From positions 1,260,907 through 1,324,906 of the forward strand of contig NW_006763296.1 in the NCBI RefSeq assembly GCF_000218685.1: a stretch of DNA of 64,000 nucleotides, in the 5' to 3' direction. Positions within the stretch are counted from its first letter, which is position 1. The number at the start of each line of letters is the position of its first letter. A program made the position numbers and the translations under genes. Shown piece by piece: positions 9,964-21,003 of the stretch. This stretch comes from Serpula lacrymans var. lacrymans S7.9. Lineage: Eukaryota > Basidiomycota > Agaricomycetes > Boletales > Serpulaceae. The notes under the pieces were generated by a model. That model was given only the letters and a program-made list of their open reading frames with translations, did no database searches and was not told the DNA's origin.

Positions 9964-11508
9964 AGGGTTGCCAATATTAGAATCGGGCAGGATTCTGATC
10001 TTCTGGAAGTCTTCAAGAAAAACATCTCCTCAGAAGAGAAGGCGCGCCTTGGTGGCAATGAAAACTAGTTATGGGAAGACGGGCTTTTCCATTTTAAAGA
10101 CAAAATCTATGTGCCTGAGTCCGCAAGGATCAAGGCAATAGATAGACATCACAATACTCCAGTGGCTGGGCACCCTGGGCGGTAATGAACAATGGAGTTG
10201 ATCTCCAGAAACTATATGTGGCCTGGCATGGTCAAAGACGTACAGGAATATGTAAAATCCTGTCTGAGGTGTGCCATGGCTAAGAATTCTCACCAACCGC
10301 CGGCCTATAAACTTATGCCGAATCCAATACCAGCTGGTCCTTGGCAGAATATATCGGTTGATTTCACAACGGATCTGCCCGAGTCGAATGGGTATGATTC
10401 AGTGATGGTGGTAGTAGATCACTTTTCCAAAGAAGTAGTATTCATTCCCACCAACAAAACTATTACCGCCGCTGGTACTGCAGATTTATTTAAAGATTTT
10501 GTATGGTCTATCCATGGGTTACCAGAAACGGTTATCTCCAATAGAGGACCACAATTCGCTAGTGAATTTACAAAAAAACTATGCCGGATGCTGGGCATCA
10601 AACCTAAATTATCAACGATGTTCTATCCGCAGACTGATGGACAAACAGAGAGACTCAACCAGGAGTTGAAACAATATCTCCAGATATTCATTAATGACAG
10701 ACAGATGGATTGGGCCAAGTGGCTAAAGATAGCCCAGTTCTCATACAATATTAAAAAGTTGTCAGCTACAGAAAAGGCACCATTCAAGGTAACAAGATCA
10801 TACCTCCCCAGAATGGGTGTAGAACCTGGCAAAAGCAAGAACGAGGCTGCTGAGAACAAGGTCAAAGACATGAAGTCGGTCTTAGACAGAACGTGCAAGG
10901 TGCTATTCAAAACTGCAGAGCAGATGAAAGACAGGGCAGAGCGTAGACGCTCTAAGGCCCCTGACTACAAGGTTGGCAACCTGGTCTGGTCAGATACCGA
11001 CCACTTAGAGTTGAAAGATCGGCAGCCTAGAAAACTGACCGAGAAGTGGATTGGTCCTTACCGGATTAAGGAAGTCAAACCTAATGCAGTGGAGTTAGAA
11101 TTCCCAAAACGAATGAGGGTAGTACCCACGGTCAATATTAGCCGTGTGAAACCCTACAAAGGGCCACTGCCAGGACAGCGTGTAGACCAGCCCGGACCGA
11201 TTGTAGTCACCCAGGAAGGTGAAGAAGAGTTCAAAGTCAAACAGGTGGTGGATGCACGCTTGAAGCGTGGAAAATTAGAGTTCCTAGTCCTATGGAAGGG
11301 CTATGGAGACGAGGACAGAATGTGGGAGCCAGAAGCCCATCTAGACAATTTCCGTGATGCTGTTCGCAAATTTTATTCTAAGAATCCCTTGGCTCCTAGG
11401 AAGCTTAGAGGCATGGATTCGAACCTTTTTAATTCCCTTTTTCAACCTATGCCCAAATATTTAACTACTACCTCCGGAATTAGGTTGAGCCTAAAAGTCA
11501 AGCCTTAG
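9964..11508 (+). pseudogene. Gypsy A integrase with C-terminal chromodomain
   Basis: The region begins with the H2C2-type zinc part (DRHHNTPVAGH, CLRCAMAK), broken by a TAG stop at 10066-10068 and a frameshift near 10,180. From 10192 a 438-codon frame is open: integrase core (ISVDFTTDLPES), then VISNRGPQFASEF where the second catalytic Asp (usual SDRGxxF) is Asn, then the Glu in [18 protein letters not shown]-like part (KWIGPYRI) and a chromodomain (LEFLVLWKGYGDEDRMWEPEAHL without a break, here only partly quoted) close the protein: FLVLWKGYGDEDRMWEP. Chromodomains of this family direct insertion to marked chromatin. Confidence 0.9.
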
Positions 11509-11519
11509 GAGGGGGGTAG

Positions 11520-11934
11520 TGTTACGATACACAATTTTTGGACCTTTAATTTTCATTCTCCTCTTTAACCTTTTTCTGTAGTTTTCACACACTGTGCCAT
11601 GCGGCACTTTCCCTTTTGTTCAAACTCCTCTTTCTCGCGCTGCACTGCCTTCCTTCTTATTTTTAGCTACAAGTATCTCACACAGTGGAGGTGGCCACAG
11701 AGGCTGTGTCCATGACATCATCAGTCACTGCCTTCATCAACTGTATAGTACATATGTACAAACAAACTTGTAGTAGTATATATACCCTAATAGATCAAGG
11801 AGACCCCTCAGCGAGTCCTCCTGTTGTATCCTCACAACTAACTTGTTGAAGCCTAAAGGGTAACCACTCCCTCATCATCCTCTCTATAGCTTGTCTGAGT
11901 TGTGCGCCAGAGTAACAAACTCTTGGTTGTTACA
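11520..11934 (+). repeat. Gypsy A 3' LTR (415 bp)
   Basis: It starts TGTTACGATACACAATTTTT right after the purine tract and ends CTTGGTTGTTACA. A TATA box (TATATATA, 11777-11784) lies 33 bp before AGCGAGTCCT (11810-11819), near where transcription would start. The same LTR family occurs at 15506-15922, 20204-20619, 22140-22551 and 22971-23388. Confidence 0.93.
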
Positions 11935-12550
11935 GGCACACTACCAAAGATGGTTGATCTTTGAAAGAAGGCTGAAAAACGCCTTCAAAAACAATTATGA
12001 ACAAGAGAAAGCAAGAAACCGGATCTTGCAACTAAAACAGGGAAGTAAGACAGCTAGAGACTTTTTCTTAGAATTTGACAGCCTGCGAAGGAAAGCAGGG
12101 TACAAGGATGATTCAATTTTAATCACCTTGCTCAAAAAGAACATGAATAACACGCTTGTGGACAAACTCTATGTTATAGGGTTACCACCAGATCAATACA
12201 AAGAATGGAGGAAACTCCTTAATTTTGATCAGACTTGGAGAGAAAGAGAGAAGGAGAAGAAGGGCTACTTTGGTCAGACAAAGAGGACCAGAGCGAGGAA
12301 GGACGATGGAGGCGGAAAAAAAGCCTATTCTGGAACCAGAGACAGAATTGGAACTGTTTATTTGGGTACTGGGCAACCCATGGAAATAGACAAGGCTAAA
12401 TATAGGAAAGAAGGACTCTGCTTTAAATGCGGAGTCAAAGGACACATTGGAAAGTTCTGTCCCACAGAAGGGAAGAACAAGATTGACTTGCACACAATGA
12501 TAGCGGCATTGTCAAAAGAAGAGTGCAAAGCTCTAAAGCTGGATTTTTGA
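11935..12550 (+). pseudogene. Gypsy family B gag fragment
   Basis: The frame reads directly out of the A LTR into a retrotransposon gag domain (RRLKNAFKNNYEQEKARN, LQLKQGSKTARDFFLEF, IGLPPDQYKEW), then a CCHC knuckle CFKCGVKGHIGKFC. It is a different family from A and E, whose gag is unlike it. The N-terminal part of gag is missing where the A LTR abuts, so A probably integrated into B. Confidence 0.8.
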
Positions 12551-13192
12551 AGAGGCAACCGATGAAGCATCAGTCTGCCAAGCCTGAATATGTCAACCCT
12601 CCCTGTTGATGATTCCACCTGTACTATAGTTACAAATAAAATATATTTATGCAAAGAATCAAAGACAAAGAAAGAAGTTAGGAACAACATAAAAGATGCA
12701 AACCAGAAGAGGGGACTGGTAAAAGAAACCCCAAACAAAAGTACAACCGCAGCAGAAGCGGTGCACGATGAAATGACAAACACAGCTACGGCGGCGGGCA
12801 AATCATCAAAAAGTGCAGCATCAGCAGCGGATACTAAAGAAATTCTCATACCCAATGCAGCACACTCTACAGAGGAAAGTGCAGTAGAGACTATGAAAGA
12901 CAGGTCAGGCACCCATGTAAATAAAAACCTAGAAAAAGAAAAAAGGAAGTTGATGACGGCAGCATGGACTCCCAAGTGGGTTGCAGAAAGGCTTGGAGAC
13001 CAACAGGAAGAAAGATCTATTAGAATCTTGAATGCCTGGACACACCACAAAAAGGGACAAGAAGCAACAAGAGAAACTGTGACAACACCAACAAGACACA
13101 GTCTTGCGGCACTGGAGCACAATCACAACAAAATCTCAGTGGAGGAAAAGGAAGTGTACAACCTATCAAAGGAGGGAACTTGTCATTACTAA
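12551..13192 (+). other. Gypsy B linker region, Lys/Thr/Glu-rich frame
   Basis: A 200-codon frame (12590-13192) continues after the B gag stop. It is rich in Lys, Thr, Glu and Ala with no recognisable domain. Position and orientation suggest the spacer between gag and protease of element B, possibly decayed. Confidence 0.45.
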
Positions 13193-13193
13193 T

Positions 13194-13503
13194 GTTGGTA
13201 TACACTAGAAGAGGACTTGTTGAGTCTCTCCCCATGTATTGCTCCAGTATATATACTGAAATACATGAGGTACTGTACAGTTGTAAATAAAGTTTAAAGT
13301 CCAATGTTTAGCATATAACTGGTCACATAATGAGTCTAGACACTGGTCAGGTGATGTGTCACATGATTGGTCATGTGACTATGAGAAGTCCAAAAATGTA
13401 AAGTAAAGTAAATGGTCATATGATCAGTCATGTGACTTGGAAAAAGTAAAGTAAAAGTACAAAAAGTGAAGCATAAGTAGGTGCTAGTATGTCAATTGTA
13501 ACA
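13194..13503 (-). repeat. Degenerate LTR fragment related to the gypsy A LTR
   Basis: TGTTGGTATACACTAG, a GAGGACTTG motif, AGTATATATACT and TACTGTACAGTTG occur in the same order as in the minus-oriented LTR at 15506-15922. The segment ends in GTAACA. Short CATGTGAC-type repeats fill 13320-13440. The outer, TGTAACAACC part of the LTR is missing. Confidence 0.5.
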
Positions 13504-14130
13504 GAAACCATCAAAAAACTCAACACATTATTATTACATGATGCCGAGTTAGCTATCTTGGAACTTCATACTCCAAAAAAGTACATCCGAGGAATGCAGG
13601 GAAATCAAATAAATATTACCTGCAAAACAACTACACTAGACACGCAAAGATGATCCAAGTGCTGCTAGACAGCGGATGCACAGGAAGCTGCATAGACTCT
13701 AAATTTGTGAAGAAACAGGAGTACCAAACACATAGAATTCTGAGACCAATACCAGTATACAATGCCAATGGAACTCTAAATAAAGATAGAGCCATCAAAG
13801 AGTTTGTTGAACTCGAAATAGAAATTGATGACCACTCCAAAAGAATTCACTTTGCTGTCACAAATCTTGGCAGTGGAAGAATGTTCCTAGCATATAAATG
13901 GTTATTAAAACATAACCTAAGCATTGACTGGTAGAAATTGGATCTAAGGTTTGAGAGATGTTTGGAAAAATGTAAACAAAAGGTCCAACTCTCTGATCCT
14001 GAGGAAGACCTGGAAATATACTCCGAAGAAGTAGACTTCCAAAAGGGGGATCAGCTAATTTAGGTGAATCCACTTAAATACGAAAGAACCGAGATTCCAG
14101 AATATTTTTACCAGATAAGAGCTACAGGCA
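13504..14130 (+). pseudogene. Gypsy B protease fragment
   Basis: An aspartic protease of Ty3 type shows MIQVLLDSGCTGSCIDSKF with the DSG triplet (from 13650), PVYNANGTLN and the IL-type C-terminal strand LAYKWLLKHNLSIDW. A stop follows at 13932. The next 190 bp keep coding flavour (EIPEYFYQ, the linker before RT) until the junction with the inverted repeat. Confidence 0.75.
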
Positions 14131-15482
14131 CCACAGTGTCGATGATGAGAACTGTTGTTAGCAGAAACCACACACAAAAACAAACTAACACACAATCCTC
14201 CCAGATTCCACGGAACTTGTTTATGGGCTTTGCCTCCTAGAACAGTGGAGTGGTCTGGTTGTTTGTGGGGTGGTATGTATACTGATCCTTCAAAGTAAAA
14301 CCCAAAGATGAATGGGTGTATGGTTTTGAGGAGGAGGGATAGTTGGAATGCAGGAAGATAGGGGCTTTGTGGCGAGTATAGACGAGCACTACCTTGCTAA
14401 TCGTAGCACAAGGTAGGTTTGAGAATGACAATATGATGAGGTGACAAAGTTCCCAGTGATAGCAGGCTCCTGACACACAGACTGTAGTGCTCAGAAGGAC
14501 TCTAATCAAAAGGGATGACAATCACTTTCAAAAGTGACAAGTGACGATGACAGCAGTTGACAGTGGTAGCAGTGGGAAGTGTTGTGACCACACTGAATCA
14601 CAAGTAGTAGTGAGTAGTGAACTTGAGATTAGAGTAGAAGTCTGGATTCAAGTTCTTGTTTTTTTTACAAGGTAAAATACAGGGGTTTATATAGTAAAAG
14701 AAAAGTAGGCTATGCACAGTATAGCTGTGCAAAAAGAATGAGAAAGAACATGAAGGAAGGAATGTACGCTGATGAATCCTGCGTAGGTAGTACAGGATAA
14801 GATTGTCAAAAAAAAAGGAAAAAAAAAAGGGATAGAACAATGAATGCTGTGAGTAATGTCACAGGTTTGTACAGCCATAAAGTAAAGTCCAATAGCAAAA
14901 AGAGAGCAGGAAAATCATGATGTCATGGAAAGATACAGTAAAAAAAGGGCAAGGCAAAACACTATCAGTATCAACACAGTTCTTTTATTGTCAGTCAGGC
15001 ATTCTAAAAAATATGTGTCCATAAAAATGATTCAAAAATCAAAAATAATTGCACTGTAAATGAATGTTCTGCTGAAAAAAAAGAAACTGGAGCCACCGGT
15101 CCACCACCTAGTCCAAATCCAACAGTTCCATGGCCTTACCAATGGACGGTTGCGTTGGACCACCTGGTCAAATGAGGGAGGGAGAGGAGTAGTCCCAATT
15201 TGGAACAAGTGAGTCCCAGGGCACAATGCAATGTGTAGCCAGTGGCGACGCAAAAATTTGCCAAAATGCCGAAAAGCGGAAAGTACCGAATGGAAAAGCA
15301 AAGGTGAGCATGACTGGATTGCCTAATAGAGGTGGTGCTGATCAGCCACAAGTTTGAAAAAGGCAATATTAATTACTATTCCATGTGGCACTGTGCCTGT
15401 GTGGTGCAAAGGCGAGTCTTTTTGAATATTCACTTCGTTATTGACACCTGTTGATGCTACCAATCAACTTTGGTGCATGACA
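14131..15482 (-). repeat. LTR-like repeat, inverted copy
   Basis: This is the reverse-complement partner of 6270-7344, with AATAAAAG and TATATAAACCCC motifs in the same places. On the minus strand it begins TGTCATGCACC at 15482, right after the broken integrase of E (GTCGA), and ends CATCATCGACA at 14131, against the B protease linker. The two flanks do not form a target duplication, so the copy was placed or trimmed by recombination. Confidence 0.55.
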
Positions 15483-16328
15483 TCGACTCGGGCAGATCCG
15501 TTGTGTTTAACAACCAAGAGTTAGTTACTCTGGCGCACACAAGAACACTATAAAGGTAGTGATGAGGGAGTGGTTACCCCTTTAAGCTGTGGAGAGTTTG
15601 TTGGTATACAACAGGAGGACTTGCTGAGGAGTCTCCTGGATCTATTGGTGTATATATACTAATACAGAGTGTTTGTACTTATGTACTGTACAGTTGGTAT
15701 AGTCAGTGGCTGATGATGTCATGGGGCCTAGCCTGCATGACCAGCTCCACTGTGTGAGAGAATTGTATCTAAAAATAAGAAGAAGGCAACGCGGCGCGAG
15801 AAAGAGGAGTTTTGAACAAAAGGGGAAGTGCCGCGTGGCACCATGCATGAAAGCTAAAGTATACAAGGTTAAAGCGGAGAATGAAAATGAAGGAAAGGTC
15901 CGAAAATTGTGTTATCGTAACATTGTGAAATCAACCGATATATCCTGCCAAGGACCAGCTGGTATTGGATTCGGCATAAGTTTATAGGCCGGCGGTTGGT
16001 GAGAATTCTTAGCCATGGCACACCTCAGACAGGATTTTACATATTCCTGTACGTCTTTGACCATGCCAGGCCACATATAGTTTCTGGAGATCAACTCCAT
16101 TGTTCATTACCGCCCAGGGTGCCCAGCCACTGGAGTATTGTGATGTCTATCTATTGCCTTGATCCTTGCGGACTCAGGCACATAGATTTTGTCTTTAAAA
16201 TGGAAAAGCCCGTCTTCCCATAACTAGTTTTCATTGCCACCAAGGCGCGCCTTCTCTTCTGAGGAGATGTTTTTCTTGAAGACTTCCAGAAGATCAGAAT
16301 CCTGCCCGATTCTAATATTGGCAACCCT
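15483..16328 (-). pseudogene. Gypsy E integrase, N-terminal part, split by an LTR
   Basis: It matches the integrase of A through ISVDFT, is interrupted by the solo LTR, resumes for TDLPES (15483-15505) and is then cut. The TAG at 16224-16226 and the frameshift before MELISRNYMWP are shared with A. The catalytic core is missing. Confidence 0.88.
15506..15922 (-). repeat. Solo gypsy LTR inside E integrase
   Basis: A 417-bp LTR is flanked by the 5-bp duplication TTGTG (15501-15505 and 15923-15927). Removing it and one duplicate restores the integrase sequence found in A. It therefore arose by insertion of a full element followed by LTR-LTR recombination. Its first bases read TTTAAC where other copies read TGTAAC. 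Confidence 0.92.
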
Positions 16329-17975
16329 TCATTGGTTTATCAGGGTGACACCTTTGTTGTCATCTTCGATGCTGTTGGCATGATCCTCTCTTCTGGACAA
16401 AGTGTCCGCTTTTCCCATAGAGCTTCCAGGCTTATGAATTAATATATAATTAAACCTTGACAAGTATACTGCGTAGTGGGCCTGTCTTTGGTTCAAGTCT
16501 TGGGCCGTCATAAAATACTCCAAATTCTTATGATCAGTCCAAATTTCAAATTGATGTCTAGCACCTTCTAAGTAGTGCCGCCAGTGCTCTAAGGCTCTAA
16601 TGATGGCTAGCATCTCTTTGTCGTATATTTGATAGTTGCGCTCTGCAGGCGACAAACTATGTGATAAATAGGCACAAGGTCTCCAAAGATTGTCAGGGCA
16701 TTTAATTGACAAAACAGCCCCAGTAGCAAAATCAGAATCAGTTTCTAGCCGGAACTCTTTGTCTAATTCTGGAAATGCTAATATGGGCGCTGTTGTAAAT
16801 GCCTGTTTAAGCTTATCAAAAGCTTCTTGTTCTTGGGCACCCCAGTGCCAAATGATATCCTTTTTAGTGACATCGTTCAACGGTCTCGTGATTTTTGCAA
16901 GATTTTTGATAAACCTTTGGTAGAAATTACCTAAGCCCAGGAAGGCCCTAACTCCTTTGGCGCAAGTAGGTTCAGGCCAATCCAATATAGCTTGAACTTT
17001 CTCAGGGTCCATCCTGATTCTGTTCTGGCCAATTATCATACCAAGGAAGTCTACTTCCTTCACTTTAAAGTTATATTTTTTGGGTTTGACAAATAGGTCC
17101 CGTTTCTGTAAGTGTCGAAGGACTCCTTGCACAATCCTGTCATGCTCAGCCTCTTCATCCGACTTTGTAAATATCAACAAATTGTCAATATAAATGACAA
17201 CACAGTTCTCCATATCCGCAAAGATCTTGTTCATCATGCTCTGGAAGGTTGCCGGTGAATTGGTCAACCCAAAGAACATAACGAGGGGCTCGAAGAATCT
17301 TTGATGGCACGTGAACACGGCCTTCTTCTTTGATGCGTACATTATTGTACCCCCATCGGAGATCCATCTTTGTTAAGATCCTGACACCAGCCAGCTTGTC
17401 TACTAGCTGACTGATCAAAGGCAGTGGATATGCATTTTTAACCGTGTACTCATTCAAGTAATGATAGTCCATAATCATACACTTCTTTTTATCCTTTTTA
17501 GGAATGAAGAACACCGGGGACATTATAGGGCTTTTGGAAGGTCTGATGTAACCCTTCCTAAGTTGTTTATCTATGGAACTTGAGACCTCATCTCTTTCTG
17601 GAGCAGAGAGGGGAATCATGTGCCCTTTTCTTTTCTCGGTTTGAAGGTGTCTTTCAAATCTATAGCATGGTCCCAAGGCTTAGCCTCTGGGAAGCGCTCT
17701 GATTTATGTTGTGAAAAGACTTTCCAGAAGTTATGATACTCGGGAGGTACCAGCCTTTTAATCTCTTCCTTGGGTTTTACCTCATCATCGTCAATCTTTT
17801 CTGGAGATCTGAGCTCATAAACGTGACCAGCGTTTATCTTCTCAAGACCCTCATTGTGACGGACGTGATTCGGTTTACCCATGTTCACGCACTCCTGAGG
17901 GCAACGTGACAATGTGACAACCCCTGTCTGCCAGTTAATGTCAGGATTGTGTTTGAATAGCCAGGTCCAGCCCAA
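16329..17975 (-). pseudogene. Gypsy E reverse transcriptase and RNase H, frame-broken
   Basis: The translated segments are the same as those of A (8302-9963), including the YIDNLLIF box with the Asp-to-Asn change and the same two frame breaks. The sequence is not functional as it stands. The agreement in lesions means one copy derives from the other, or both were homogenised, after inactivation. Confidence 0.92.
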
Positions 17976-18640
17976 GATTAAATTAATCTTCCCTAGTTGG
18001 GTAGCTTCGGCAGTGACTTGTTCTCTGTATCCTTGGTATTCGACAACAAAGGAACATTTGTGATACAGCCACCTGCGTTAAGTGTACCGTCAATGTTATA
18101 GATGGGAATAGATACATTTAATTTTACAAGGGGGAGTCCAATTTTCTCTGCCCAGACCTGATATATGAAGATTCTGTTAGCACCTGAATCAAGCAGTGCG
18201 CTGGTTGGGTGTACTATGCCCTGGGCAAGGTTTTTCACACCAATGTCTAAACGGATCTCTTTTTGGAATAAATATGTGCGCATCAACACACACTTTGGGA
18301 TTTTGGGAAAGGGTGGCTCCAACAAAGAAGAAAAAGTGTCAAAAGCTAAATTTTTTTCTATTTTATTTTTACCAGAATCAAACACCCTAGTGTTTGTCTC
18401 GCTGGGGCCACACTCCAAAGGAGACGCTGGTGCAGCGGTAGTATTATAAATATCACAGTCACAATGCTTCATACAGGTACAGGTTTCAGATAACAAATTT
18501 AGAAATCTATCTACAATTTGGGGAGCCACCCCCTTCTTTCCATTATTGCTCGTGCAACACCCCGGAGCAGGGGCCACCTTGTTGTGGTTTACTTTGTTGT
18601 TTTGTGGAGCGAAGGCACCCAAGTGACCTAAGCTCCGAAC
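17976..18640 (-). pseudogene. Gypsy E protease region
   Basis: The DSG active site is in TSALLDSGANRIFIYQ. Upstream the Cys-rich TCTCMKHCDCDIYN differs slightly from A. The upstream frame is open longer than in A (from 18622), and the same stop closes it before the RT linker. Confidence 0.82.
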
Positions 18641-18648
18641 TCTTTTCC

Positions 18649-19687
18649 CTAAACCTTTATCTCAGCGACCTGCTGGTTGTAAAAGAAGGCCCGGATCTCG
18701 TCGTATGAACGACCGGCCAGAGTCTGGAGCTGATTGTCGGGTTTCTCTGTTTCTAGTTGGCGTGCCTGGCGCCCTTGATTATTTTTTTTGTTGGGCGGCC
18801 GGCACCCCGTTTTTGCAATCTTGGGGCATGTGTCCCTCTTGGCCGCAATTGTAGCAGTTCCCTTTGAATCTGCGTATCTGTCAGCCCTGGACCACGCCGA
18901 TATCCATAGGGGCTCCCTGCCCTGGTTGCAGCCCAAACAGTTTGAACCAGTGAGAGTGATTATGGTGGTTTGATGACCCAGGGCACCTCTGGGATACATT
19001 GTTTTTGGTGGTGGACCCGCCACCAAATTGCATATTGTAGAACTCTATCGCCCTACCAATTTTTCGAACCTCCTCAGCAGCTGCTGCAAGGTTCTTGCTC
19101 CACATATCTTGTATGTAGAGCTGTTAGGCAATGACTGGTGATACATTGTGCTTCAACAACTCCACTGCATGTTCATTCCCTAGACCCCCTTGAATGGAGA
19201 GGGCCAGAAACTGGGTAACAAAGTCATCTGTCCTCATGTTTCCTTGTTTGAAGGTACGGATTTGCTGATGTGCCCCGTCACGCTCAGCTTGGGGTTTGAA
19301 GTATTTTTCGATCTCGACTTTGAGATCATCCCAGGTAGGCCACACTCCCGCTGTGTAGCACTCCTGCATTCTTACTTGGGCATATTGACCCGCCACAGGT
19401 CCTTTCAGCCTTGATAGCACAGCCGTCGCTATTTCAAAATCATCAGTGAATGCGTCCCAGTTCGCTTTGATCCAAATCTGGAGCTTGATCCACCATTCGG
19501 CAAATCGCGCCCTATCTCCTTTGAAAGCGCCGGGGTCAGCAACAATCTCGACTTTCTTGTTGAACTTTTGCTCAACCGTAGATTCCGCTGCTGGGGCGGC
19601 TTGAATCTCGGCGAGCTGATTTGTTAACGCCTGAATCTGTGCACACATGTTGTGCAGCAGACTGTTTATATCTGGTTGCGACGACAT
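18649..19687 (-). pseudogene. Gypsy E gag (capsid and zinc knuckle), interrupted
   Basis: The start MSSQPDINSLLHNMCAQIQ opens a 187-codon capsid frame with a retrotransposon gag domain (FAEWWIKLQIWIKANW, ATAVLSRLKGPVAGQYAQ, QAERDGAHQQIRTFKQGN). A stop after SPVIA (19124) is followed in the same frame by QLYIQDMWSKNLAAA. A further frame break precedes the knuckle near 18,850. Element A has lost all of the capsid part. Confidence 0.85.
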
Positions 19688-20203
19688 GTCGACTTGTTCT
19701 CTTTGGTAATGTAAAAAAAAGGTAACTGGGGGTCCCCGCTTGCTATCTGCGGATCAACCTCTTCCCAGCTGAGTATTGGATCTCAATCTCCAACTACTCA
19801 CACTATAGTATTTGAAAAAGTATATAAAAAGTATTCGTAATAAACCCTGGTCCAAACGGTTGTCAGGGGGTGGTCCGCTTATTAAGCTGTCAACCCTTCT
19901 CCAGACTGGCGGAGGCAAGTGCCCAGCCTGGTCAGAGGAAAGAGAAGGTGAAGTTTTGTATGTAATTCTAATCAACAGCGGTTCCACACCGACTGCTGAG
20001 TTAAGTACTCCCCTTAATGCTGGGGGCCGTGTATCAAAGGTATTGTTTTTTCTCCCAAAGCACTACAAGGCCGTCGCAAAGAGCGCACCTATTTGCTATG
20101 CGGGATATTCCCAAACAATAACCAAATCTCCTTCACCCTGGAGTCCGGGTGCCCAGTGAGACTTTTTGCATAACGTGTGAGAGAGTAGAAGAGCGAGTCC
20201 TAA
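19688..20203 (-). other. Gypsy E leader with predicted self-priming site
   Basis: About 500 bp lie between the 5' LTR and gag with no open frame of note. Directly next to the LTR (20192-20201) the plus strand reads AGCGAGTCCT. No match to a tRNA 3' end is visible. The same ten bases occur in the R region of the related LTR at 11810-11819, which suggests priming by the folded 5' end of the element's own RNA, as in Tf1/sushi elements. Confidence 0.6.
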
Positions 20204-20619
20204 TGTAACAACCAAGAGTTGGTTACTCTGGCGCACACAGGACCACACTACAAAGGTAGTAATAAGGGAGTGGTTTCCCCTTAAGCTGCAGAGAGTTTGT
20301 TGGTATACAACAGAAGGACTCACTGAGGAGTCTTCTTGATCTATTGGGGTATTTATACTAATACAGAGTGTTTGTACCTATATACTGTACAGTTAATAAA
20401 AGCAGTGGCTGATGATGTCAGAGGGTGCAGCCCGTGTGATCAGCTCCACTGCGTAAGAGACTTTGTGTCTAAAAGAAGAATAAAGGCAGTATCACATGAG
20501 AAAGTGGAGTTAGAATGAAAAAGGAAAGTGCCGCATGGCACGGAGTGTGAACTATAGTAAAAGGTTAAGGCAGAGAATGAAAATTAAAGGAAAGGTCCGA
20601 AAATTGTGTTATCGTAACA
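20204..20619 (-). repeat. Gypsy E 5' LTR (416 bp)
   Basis: On the plus strand it starts TGTAACAACCAAGAG and ends TTATCGTAACA. The right end joins RNase H of element C without a gap. Confidence 0.92.
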
Positions 20620-21003
20620 GCTGTTCTATCCATCAAATGCCCTGATGATCTTTGGAGACCTTGTGCTTACACTTATTGCACGATTTGTTGCCTACAGAGA
20701 GCAACTATCAAATTTACAACAAAGAGATGCTGGCCATCATTTGAGCTTTAAAGCACTAGCAGCACTATTTAGAAGGTGCTAGGCACCAATTTTAAATCTG
20801 GACACAGTCTGGAGTATTTTATGATGGCGGCCCATGACTTGAACTAAAGACAGGCCCGCTATGCAGTATACTCGTCTAGGTTTAATTATAATTTGATTCA
20901 TAAGCCTGGTACTTCTATAGGGAAAGCGGACACTTTGTCCAGAAGAGAGGATCATGCCAACAGCATCGAAGATGACAACAAGGGTGTCACCCTGATAAAC
21001 CAA
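20620..21003 (+). pseudogene. Gypsy C RNase H fragment
   Basis: It begins at AVLSIKCPDDLWRPCAY and is broken several times before the conserved ALSRREDHANS-type end. It is preceded directly by the LTR of E. Confidence 0.8.

Larger units (their letters stand above)
7345..11934 (+). mobile_element. Ty3/gypsy chromovirus A, 5'-truncated and disabled
   Basis: The order is gag zinc knuckle, protease, reverse transcriptase, RNase H, integrase, chromodomain, polypurine tract (GGAGGGGGG) and 3' LTR. The 5' LTR and most of gag are missing; the LTR-like repeat lies in their place. Several frame breaks and stop codons separate the domains, and the RT active site is mutated. About 2.5 kb is nearly identical to element E in opposite orientation. 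Confidence 0.9.
15483..20619 (-). mobile_element. Ty3/gypsy chromovirus E, 3'-truncated, holding a solo LTR
   Basis: On the minus strand: 5' LTR (20619 to 20204), primer site, leader, full gag, protease, RT/RNase H and the first part of integrase, which stops at 15483. Its pol is nearly identical to that of A and carries the same lesions. The right edge abuts RNase H of element C, so E probably integrated into C. Confidence 0.9.

Noticed and set aside
12358..13122. 254-codon antisense open frame over element B
   Set aside because: It lies opposite the Lys/Thr-rich B frame, has no domain, and its Ser/Leu/Val-rich composition is the shadow of the plus strand.
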